Source of the DNA: Mnemiopsis leidyi
Taxonomy: Eukaryota > Ctenophora > Tentaculata > Lobata > Bolinopsidae
DNA: 25,864 bases
Reading direction: 5' to 3'
NCBI GenBank assembly: GCA_000226015.1
Contig: JH152806.1
Coordinates: 295,736-321,599, forward strand
This document shows positions 23,501 through 25,864 of the stretch, one piece after another; position 1 is the stretch's first letter, and each line of letters starts with the position of its first letter. A model generated the notes under the pieces. It saw only the letters and a list, made by a program, of their open reading frames with translations, did not search any database and was not told the origin of the DNA. A program made the position numbers and the translations under genes.

Positions 23501-23572
23501 ATGTCGAGAGGATAATGCTGCTCGATCCGTGTATCCCTGAGTCCCTGTCTAAGGAGAAACTTGAGAGTTCAG
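2441..23572 (+). CDS. TMEM94: TMEM94-like P-type-ATPase-related membrane protein, partial multi-exon gene
   Basis: TMEM94 is a divergent member of the P-type ATPase superfamily in the ER membrane, reported to support Mg2+ uptake there. Successive exons encode, in order: two hydrophobic segments followed by a basic helix (IDTRLSYKEKINSIQ), an actuator-domain-like motif (LLVQGDIILLNPGEEAP), a KKGDIF segment, a second membrane pair (NCVVLPAVM joined to GLSALAAVL, then LVTLLPLLPTIYP), and a segment with TLSAVT joined to VLCTVNKEGILSRPNP. This order and these motifs match animal TMEM94 as I remember it; no alignment was run. Intron phases are compatible at each testable junction (2533/2832, 3847/4046, 4224/4436, 6002/23452). 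The N-terminal exon or exons and everything after 23572, including the phosphorylation and nucleotide-binding regions, are missing. The intron 6003-23451 holds an opposite-strand GPCR gene. Exons are listed separately. Confidence 0.85.
2832..2979 (+). CDS. TMEM94: TMEM94 exon: second membrane helix and basic cytosolic helix
   Basis: The acceptor is ttttatttcag and the donor is gtgagt, both good. The 49 codons encode a second hydrophobic helix (LGILLLLTVLFFVIDT) followed by a charged segment with the spacing seen after the second helix of TMEM94 (LSYKEKINSIQDILNVIQ). It leaves in phase 0. Confidence 0.8.
3053..3103 (+). CDS. TMEM94: Possible short TMEM94 exon
   Basis: A 17-codon open segment lies between acceptor tctgtattttag and donor gtttac. 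It starts and ends in phase 0, so it fits between its neighbours. It contains LQNDWTYHC, with a tryptophan where TMEM94 proteins also carry one before the actuator-like motif. The frame stays open for about nine more codons, so the donor may be elsewhere. Identity rests mainly on position and phase. Confidence 0.35.
3444..3549. repeat. 52-bp tandem duplication across an exon boundary
   Basis: Two copies (3444-3495 and 3498-3549), offset by 54 bases and differing at about two positions, contain the acceptor region of the next TMEM94 exon. The second copy has tctgtacag|cga where the first has tctgtacaacga, so only the second copy has an AG at the position where the open exon begins. Reading through from an acceptor in the first copy soon meets a stop codon. 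Confidence 0.85.
3545..3652 (+). CDS. TMEM94: TMEM94 exon: actuator-domain-like motif
   Basis: The 36 codons encode RVYRNGKVVSVGQ followed by LLVQGDIILLNPGEEAPTDC. This is the P-type ATPase actuator-domain pattern (V-x-G-D-hydrophobic-x3-P/R-G-x-x-x-P) in the form seen in TMEM94, where a YRDG-like motif precedes it. The start at 3545 uses the acceptor gtatctgtacag and keeps phase 0. Alternative acceptors at 3522 and 3525 would need a phase-2 upstream exon. The donor is taken as gtttgt at 3653, with gtgttt at 3647 as an alternative. Confidence 0.85.
3781..3847 (+). CDS. TMEM94: TMEM94 exon: KKGDIF segment
   Basis: A clear acceptor (actacatttcag) and donor (gtaagt) enclose 22 codons plus one base. 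The peptide includes EIALKKGDIFSDKSD, which corresponds to the charged loop with a GD-[IL]-F motif after the actuator-like motif in TMEM94. The final G joins AA of the exon at 4046 to form a glutamate codon. Confidence 0.8.
4046..4224 (+). CDS. TMEM94: TMEM94 exon: linker and third membrane helix
   Basis: The acceptor is gaatatctgtcag and the donor is gtatgt. After two bases completing a codon, 59 codons encode a soluble linker (VKECVIEQAKLPTLFSVSK and so on) and the start of a hydrophobic helix (VNIVNCVVLPAVM) that continues without a break into the exon at 4436. The helix start and the preceding basic stretch (RNRLPSKLRLE) fit the second membrane hairpin of the family. Confidence 0.85.
4436..4543 (+). 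CDS. TMEM94: TMEM94 exon: third and fourth membrane helices
   Basis: The acceptor is aatatcctgctcag and the donor is gtaatg. Exactly 36 codons are in phase 0 at both ends. The peptide finishes helix three (GLSALAAVLQYNYL), makes a short loop, then forms helix four (ELLNVLVTLLPLLPTIYP), whose LPxLP run is characteristic of TMEM94 at this position. Confidence 0.88.
4659..4694. other. Imperfect 13-bp-stem hairpin
   Basis: Arms cctcac and ctccatc pair with gatggag and gtgagg, separated by a 2x2 mismatch, around a six-base loop (acattg). It lies in the intron after exon 4436-4543. No function is evident. Confidence 0.5.
5129..5188. repeat. 25-bp direct repeat carrying a splice-acceptor-like end
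   Basis: The 25-base sequence actgcttcatgttacagttg plus tacta occurs exactly twice, at 5129-5153 and 5164-5188, 35 bases apart. Each copy holds a ttacag acceptor-like site; the second precedes the candidate exon at 5181. Confidence 0.85.
5181..5303 (+). CDS. TMEM94: Possible TMEM94 exon
   Basis: An open 41-codon segment in phase 0 lies between acceptor cttcatgttacag and a weak donor gtttgt. It begins hydrophobic (LYYTVVYYVSTAMVI) and becomes polar. That suits the end of helix four and the start of the large cytosolic loop that must lie between the exons at 4436 and 5883. Sequence similarity to TMEM94 is not obvious, and the donor gtagtt at 5313 is an alternative that breaks the phase. Confidence 0.4.
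5530..5690. repeat. Short dispersed repeats, unit about cttgtggtgaaattgtcg
   Basis: Three related copies of an approximately 18-base word occur in this intronic stretch (near 5540, 5569 and 5660), interleaved with gatcacc/ggtgatc complementary words. Stop codons interrupt all long frames, so I treat it as non-coding repeat sequence. Confidence 0.5.
5883..6002 (+). CDS. TMEM94: TMEM94 exon ending TLSAVT
   Basis: The acceptor is aaaatttcaatctcag and the donor is gtaagt. Forty codons are in phase 0 on both sides. The end of the peptide (LPRNSNIFDTLSAVT) joins directly to VLCTVNKEGILSRPNP of the exon at 23452, reproducing the family's conserved SVT-LC-VDK/NKxGILSxPNP region across the splice. 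The first half of the exon is more divergent. The intron that follows is 17,449 bases long. Confidence 0.8.
6319..10145 (-). CDS. LDLa-repeat rhodopsin-like GPCR (GRL101/RXFP-type)
   Basis: A cell-surface class A G-protein-coupled receptor with a large cysteine-rich ectodomain; ligand unknown. The coding sequence joins 10145-10076 and 9914-6319 (minus strand), 1221 residues. Residues 1-23 are a signal peptide. Residues 40-86 form a compact cysteine-rich module beginning WREDGKC and containing CNPSGDSPCC, hevein-like in look. Six LDL-receptor class A-like modules lie near 239-278, 380-414, 423-461, 478-514, 645-673 and 679-713; the fifth is canonical (CDLFDDCGDMSDELNC), the third and fourth degenerate. 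Seven helices follow (about 725-1090), with N in helix 1 (VILNFITI), CGDF in helix 2, CWVPF in helix 6 and NPLLY in helix 7. Extracellular loop 2 is long (about 100 residues) and holds GHCLFKYF, whose cysteine should pair with C811. The helix-3 E/D-R-Y motif is replaced by SIR. No leucine-rich repeats are seen, unlike RXFP or GRL101. The gene is nested antisense in a TMEM94 intron. Confidence 0.92.
10076..10145 (-). CDS. First coding exon of the GPCR: signal peptide
   Basis: An ATG followed by 23 codons encodes MQSKIKGLLVFVTYASVF plus HHHAS, a short basic start and hydrophobic core typical of a secretory signal. The exon ends in CAG|gtattt after one extra base. The acceptor cttatgcag at 9915-9917 begins the second exon with two bases, so the phase matches and gives a valine at the junction. 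The intron is 161 bases. An alternative acceptor 16 bases upstream (tttgtacag) would shift the frame, so it is rejected. Confidence 0.8.
10146..10472. other. Upstream region of the GPCR gene
   Basis: This 327-base stretch separates the GPCR start codon from the pyrimidine-rich minisatellite. It should contain the 5' UTR and promoter of the minus-strand receptor gene. I saw no convincing TATA box or initiator and no coding segment. Confidence 0.4.
10473..10739. repeat. 67-bp pyrimidine-rich minisatellite, four copies
   Basis: Four near-identical copies start at 10473, 10540, 10607 and 10673 (periods 67, 67 and 66). Each runs from ttctattctctctaccagtt to cttctccgaactcctcc. The + strand is almost entirely pyrimidine and the - strand purine, with long mirror-like C/T runs. 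Open frames exist on both strands only because stop codons are rare in this composition, and the 66/67 period shifts the frame between copies. It lies about 330 bases upstream of the GPCR start. Confidence 0.9.
10987..11368. repeat. Large inverted repeat (arms about 172 bp) around an assembly gap
   Basis: The left arm (10987 to about 11158) is the reverse complement of the right arm (about 11198 to 11368), with scattered substitutions such as taaaag against tataag. The outer ends are ggaaatttacattgcatg and its complement. The centre holds the 10-N gap. The arms' divergence argues against a simple assembly mirror artefact and for a foldback or MITE-like element. I could not recognise a target-site duplication. 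Confidence 0.85.
11188..11197. other. Assembly gap of 10 N
   Basis: Ten unresolved bases at the centre of the inverted repeat. The true length of the missing loop is unknown. Confidence 0.98.
11615..12192 (+). pseudogene. Non-LTR retrotransposon reverse transcriptase fragment, internally deleted
   Basis: The fragment begins SEEKLESIIKALPNKSSTLE. After a frame change near 11680 it continues LLPVVHYIVNESLRKGKFPS, then ASIRPGLKMPSLDVDEL and TNYRPISNLTYLSKILKRVA. These are the early finger/palm motifs of a LINE reverse transcriptase. Near 11890 the frame changes again and the text jumps to KKWMAANFLKLNEDKTDFIKIG, which normally lies after the catalytic YADD box. The catalytic palm is therefore deleted, and the copy is dead. 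A further degraded tail runs to about 12215. The clade is not certain; Jockey/CR1-like motifs are the closest in look. Confidence 0.85.
12324..14374 (+). pseudogene. LINE endonuclease-reverse transcriptase remnant (CFDP2-like), broken
   Basis: A second non-LTR element with many frameshifts and stops. The endonuclease part runs from about 12324 (TGGVGLIL) through AYSPTEAAPGEEAEKF, DMNARLEKESDDDPRWYFHS and TNRNGNLLIDTALE, then shifted frames giving LNKGQIDYIVIRRKWKNS and LGSDHRVGVSKV. A linker with KNKESWN and LLNDITGRTRSS follows to about 13500. After a deletion near 13530-13600 the palm resumes at LADVEFSDDVALITDT, where FSDD replaces the usual F/YADD, then LDRLESAALSVGL and the thumb region GSEASTLTES, KKRIDGCYTRMLRTALNIDW and QLSGHVHRHHELV, ending DRLLWRQRINTRTLKRP at 14374. 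The early RT fingers are lost. It resembles the elements often annotated as craniofacial development protein 2-like in invertebrates. Confidence 0.9.
14421..14573 (+). pseudogene. Small reverse transcriptase C-terminal fragment
   Basis: An open segment reads VQMVHSNILGFIGYCDSVYG followed by KLNEKNIQKLQKMQNS, then a stop. The pattern (F/L-D/G-Y-C-D-x-x-Y-G-x-L, then LQKxQN) is the conserved region after the thumb of non-LTR reverse transcriptases. It begins right after the LINE remnant ending at 14374 and differs from it. It may be the displaced tail of the element starting at 11615. Confidence 0.7.
14574..16105. other. AT-rich intronic stretch without recognisable gene
   Basis: No exon-like open frame, structural RNA or clear repeat was recognised in this part of the large TMEM94 intron. 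The first few hundred bases may be further eroded retrotransposon tail, but stops in all frames prevent a firm reading. Confidence 0.5.
16106..16425. repeat. MITE-like element with about 21-bp terminal inverted repeats
   Basis: The left end reads tttgacccatggtcaatgat. The right end, read in reverse complement, is tttgaccatgatcaatgat, the same with one missing base and one substitution. Variants of ttgaccatgg or ggtcaaa recur inside. The right end is itself a perfect 9+1+9 palindrome (16400-16418). Coding capacity is absent. I could not confirm a target-site duplication. Confidence 0.5.
17140..17310. repeat. Dispersed repeat family, copy 1
   Basis: The copy contains gataaaggtcgcc, then a core near 17185-17212 (ggcgccacataacacaataa, ctacttta), then ttgtcgcgtggtcagcaag and two CACGTG palindromes (17266-17271, 17297-17302). 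Related cores occur near 18868, 19797, 20455 and 20525. No coding potential is seen. Confidence 0.6.
17311..18115. other. AT-rich intronic stretch, nothing recognised
   Basis: All six frames are interrupted often. No splice-flanked coding segment, RNA gene or strong repeat was seen. Confidence 0.5.
18116..18480. repeat. 25-bp minisatellite, about 14 copies
   Basis: The unit is close to aagtttgaggtttgaaacac plus cacct. Fourteen copies can be counted; the last is degenerate, and one near 18380 has a duplicated gaggtt. In the middle, units ending gaaacacc alternate with units ending aaaacact, giving a 50-bp higher-order period over at least four units. There are no unique spacers between units. 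Confidence 0.92.
18678..18902. repeat. Segmental duplication, left copy
   Basis: The sequence from tcggagggttaatgaaagca to cgcaataactactta is repeated at 20181-20481 with roughly one difference every ten to twenty bases. It includes a copy of the dispersed core and is followed by a CACGTG site (18927-18932). Confidence 0.85.
19286..19660. repeat. Imperfect tandem duplication, period about 196 bp
   Basis: Two diverged copies share, in order, aaaatcattc(t/c)aaga, ggtaaacat/ggtaaacac, aaaatatt(t/a)ctgt, gactaaaaaagtc/actgtaaaagtc and ccctaaaattccc. The last word begins at 19421 and again at 19617. An AT microsatellite (catatatat) lies just before the first copy near 19247-19275. No coding frame is present. 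Confidence 0.75.
19755..19935. repeat. Dispersed repeat family, divergent copy
   Basis: The copy contains cggcttataacacgcaaact plus acttca, then ggtggtcagtcacc and, farther on, agtaatcttgcacgtgg with a CACGTG site at 19931-19936. Order and spacing resemble the copy at 17140, but similarity is weaker. Confidence 0.45.
20016..20056. other. Perfect 16-bp inverted repeat (hairpin)
   Basis: The arm ctgaatacgttaaata (20016-20031) is perfectly complementary to tatttaacgtattcag (20041-20056) around a nine-base loop (cgagaccga). It is not followed by a T-run and is not near a gene end. It may be the relic of a small inverted-repeat element. Confidence 0.9.
20181..20481. repeat. Segmental duplication, right copy
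   Basis: This is the partner of 18678-18902. It carries about 75 extra bases after the word acctt (from about 20227 to 20303) that the left copy lacks. The word acctt recurs at the far edge of the extra piece, so the left copy may have lost it by a microhomology deletion. Another core of the dispersed family follows near 20525. Confidence 0.85.
20482..22640. other. AT-rich intronic stretch with minor repeats
   Basis: It begins with another degenerate copy of the dispersed family (about 20510-20620). Beyond that I saw only a G12 run at 21898-21909 and a small interrupted inverted repeat at 21443-21479. No exon or RNA gene could be supported. Confidence 0.5.
21898..21909. repeat. G12 homopolymer
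   Basis: Twelve consecutive G on the + strand in AT-rich surroundings. The length may be subject to sequencing error. Confidence 0.9.
22645..22899. repeat. 15-bp tandem array, 17 units
   Basis: The unit is gttagatctgagacg, carrying the palindrome agatct. Nine central units are identical, and the edges carry gag/cag and aga/ata variants. Because 15 is a multiple of three, one + frame reads through as repeated VRSET or VRSQT, but that frame has no ATG before the array and no flanking domain, so I treat it as satellite DNA rather than a gene. Confidence 0.95.
22900..23451. other. 3' end of the large TMEM94 intron
   Basis: It includes overlapping gtatac palindromes (about 23086-23105) and an alternating cgcgcggacgtacggacgta stretch near 23133-23160. 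It ends with the acceptor ccaaccacgcag of the next TMEM94 exon. Confidence 0.6.
23452..23572 (+). CDS. TMEM94: TMEM94 exon: GILSRPNP segment
   Basis: The acceptor is aacccaaccacgcag and the donor is gtaacc. Forty codons plus one base encode VLCTVNKEGILSRPNP, then HVERIMLLDPCIPESLSKEK and LESS. VLC-x-V-[ND]-K-x-G-ILS-x-PNP is a strongly conserved TMEM94 signature after the fourth helix. It lies 17.4 kb from the preceding exon yet continues it in frame and in sequence. The next exon, which must start with two bases completing a codon, was not found before the window ends. Confidence 0.88.
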
Positions 23573-25864
23573 GTAACCTTAATTATTAAATCCTAGAAAT
23601 TTTTAATGACATCATCATTGGCCAAACCCCCCCTCCCCCGTCATCAATCGTCATCATTTGGAAACCCCCTCCCCCCTCTAGGTGATGACATCATATGTGA
23701 ACGACCCCTTATTCTAAATTTTGAGATAAAAAAATTTCAGTGAAACTATCAATTTAGATATTTGAAGAAAAGCGAGAAAGTTCATCTATCCTTCACTATG
23801 TATTGAAATTAGCAATTTAAATGTTTAAAGAAAGGCTACCATCTCGAAGCATCAACGAGGGCGTGACCGGGGGCATGTTTATGCAGAATTGCAAAAATTT
23901 AGATAGACAAGTTCGTTTCGTAAGGTACGTGCGTCAAGTTTTCGTAAAGCTGAGTGGCTAAATAAAAGTATTGGCTGGTGGTAAAAACCTGGCGACTAGT
24001 ATAAGACTACGTTTAGTTTGCTTCACGTAGCAATGTACTAAGGCAAACAATTCTATACGTTATTGGAAAGGAGCAAGCACAAGCACATCGGGGATTAATA
24101 CTTAACTAGATTCCTCCTGTTGAAGGTAATCTCGTAAATCTAATGGTTCTACTGAAAGTGGACAAATTACTCTTCCCCTGCTCGATTTTTCAGCTAATGA
24201 TGATAAATGAACGAGAACAAATTACCTGCTTAACCGGACACGGGAATCAGGCTAAAATCAAGTTTTAAGTGACACGAGCTCCTTTAAACCAAAAGAAGGT
24301 GACGTTAACATGAAATATGCTAAAAGTTGAGACAAATCAGGGCAGAACGACAGCCACACTGAGAGAGAAACCGTACACAAATCTTTATAGTGTCCTGTCC
24401 CCAAGTTAGACTCCTACCGCTTTCGGCAACTACAAGCGTGTGTGTAGGGGAGGGTGTCTCTTGTTGTAAGGTTTCTAATAAAGGAGAAAGCAACGAGTGC
24501 GTTTCTAAAGGAGCAAGCACGTTTGAAGATATTTCATTGTGTTTAAATCGGGCGAAAAATTGCACACAAATGTTTAGTTCAGTTAGATTGAGCTATTGTT
24601 GTGTTATTGTGAAATCTTCGGGAAACTCTAGGAAAACGTATTATATATTGTAACACGTATTAGGTGTATATTATCGATGGCCAAATACATGTGACGGTAA
24701 TGTAGGGTAAGGAACGAACGGTACTGAAGCGCTAGAACAAGGTTCGCAGCGTCTAATGATGATCACAGCTTCCAGTGACAATCAGTGTTTACCCATGGCC
24801 GGGGCAGGCAATATAAGATTGTGTTGATAATACACTAATATACAGACATGATATTAACGTGTGCACCTAACTTGACGAATTTGCTTTATTACCCCTGTTT
24901 ACATCAGCTGCTGTTGTACCATCAAATTTGTAAGATTAGCAAGTAAAGATACTGAGGGTTGATTAATAAGTTAATAGGATCTCCGCTCGCGCCTCAGTAC
25001 CAAAGTACCAGAGTACCAGAGAAAGAGTGCACTTCTAGAGAAAAGAATTGTAATTTCCACCATAAGCGATCTACCGTGGTTAAAACTGCCATCGTATAAT
25101 TATCGACATCAAATTCGCTCGGCTCAGCTGCAAAACATGTGCTCCTTCATAAAATATATTTATATTAATTAGAATAGCTTAGACTAACGTATATTTTCTC
25201 CGAATCTATTTCAAGTTGGATAAAGAGTGCCAAAGTTGCTACAGTGTACTACACAGTGAACTATAGAGTGAACTACACAGACACCTAGATTGCAGAGTCT
25301 AGAGTAAAGTCGTGAAGTTTGGAAAGCTACATTATTAAGTATGAACACGGAGTCTAACAATTGTAATTTATAGCCACACAAGACTTCCCAGACGGTTTTA
25401 ATTAAACTTTTCCTGGCTCCGGTTTTGTGGTAAGTAGCTTCCCTTAGAACGCAAATTGGTCACAGGTTAGCTAATTGAAAAGTTGAAAGGACGTTACAGT
25501 GGAATGCCTTGGATGGCACGAGGGCCGGACCATACTCACAAATTTGTGTTTCCGATAACGTTATTTGCATCTGTAATATAAAGAAAAATCGAAATAAAAT
25601 ATTATTTAGTAACGATATTTGTCACCCAATTCTTAAGAATTCTATCTTAGGGATATTTTGCAAAATCTAAGTTTTGCAAGTTCAGGAAAATTGAACAAAA
25701 TACTTATATGAGAAAAAATTCGCCGGCTAGGCTTCTACTCAGCCAAACACTTCGTTTCGTCGTTTCCCATCTTTTTAAAAGTGAAATCGCCCATAATTGA
25801 ACCATAAAAACGACAAACCTTTAAAACCACTATTCAGTCGCGATAATTCGGAATACCCAAACTA
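23573..25864. other. Following TMEM94 intron, incomplete
   Basis: No further TMEM94 exon could be recognised. A cysteine-rich open frame at 24390-24653 has no domain-like order and no obvious splice context. Small repeats occur at 24997-25020 (agtaccaa, agtaccag) and 25240-25282 (gtgaacta). Confidence 0.5.
23607..23710. repeat. C-rich repeat with tgacatcat words
   Basis: Two C-runs (aaccccccctcccccgtcat and aaccccctcccccctctagg) are each linked to tcatcatt- or gatgacatcat-type words, and a gaacgacccctt end follows. Read on the - strand it is aaggggtcgttcacatatga and then G-runs, a look shared by a short repeat that is common in invertebrate genomes. The assignment is from memory only. Confidence 0.45.

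Noticed and set aside
24390..24653. Cysteine-containing 87-codon open frame as a small secreted protein
   Set aside because: No signal peptide, no ordered cysteine spacing and no splice context; probably chance.

Overview
This is an AT-rich piece of an animal genome. Spliceosomal GT-AG introns, animal-type membrane proteins, non-LTR retrotransposon remains and many degenerate minisatellites all point to a metazoan. The receptor type (LDL-receptor class A modules fused to a rhodopsin-like seven-helix bundle) and the craniofacial-development-protein-2-like LINE are most reminiscent of a cnidarian, perhaps a hydrozoan, but the sequence alone does not settle this. A run of 10 Ns at 11188-11197 shows that the window comes from a draft scaffold.

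Two real protein genes can be supported. The first is a + strand, multi-exon gene that I read as the TMEM94 homologue (a divergent P-type-ATPase-like ER membrane protein). Its exons lie at 2441-2533, 2832-2979, 3545-3652, 3781-3847, 4046-4224, 4436-4543, 5883-6002 and 23452-23572, with weaker candidates at 3053-3103 and 5181-5303. Intron phases agree across every junction I could test. The 5' end was not found and the 3' end lies beyond the window. The second gene is a - strand LDLa-repeat GPCR at 6319-10145 (two coding exons, 1221 residues). It sits entirely inside a 17.4-kb intron of the TMEM94 gene, in the opposite orientation.

Layout: 1-2440 is non-coding with small repeats, probably the upstream flank or first introns of TMEM94. 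2441-6002 holds the first TMEM94 exons. 6003-23451 is one large intron containing the nested GPCR gene, a pyrimidine-rich 67-bp minisatellite (10473-10739), a roughly 172-bp-arm inverted repeat around the assembly gap (10987-11368), and three broken non-LTR retrotransposon fragments (11615-12192, 12324-14374, 14421-14573). The rest of the intron is AT-rich repeat-derived DNA: a TIR-like element (16106-16425), a dispersed family with a shared core, a 25-bp minisatellite (18116-18480), a segmental duplication (18678-18902 and 20181-20481), a 196-bp tandem duplication, and a 15-bp array (22645-22899). 23573-25864 is the following, incomplete intron.

The two genes have no evident functional link beyond their nested position. 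TMEM94 homologues act in the endoplasmic reticulum membrane, while the GPCR should sit at the cell surface. I saw no RNA gene, no CRISPR array and no intact mobile element.
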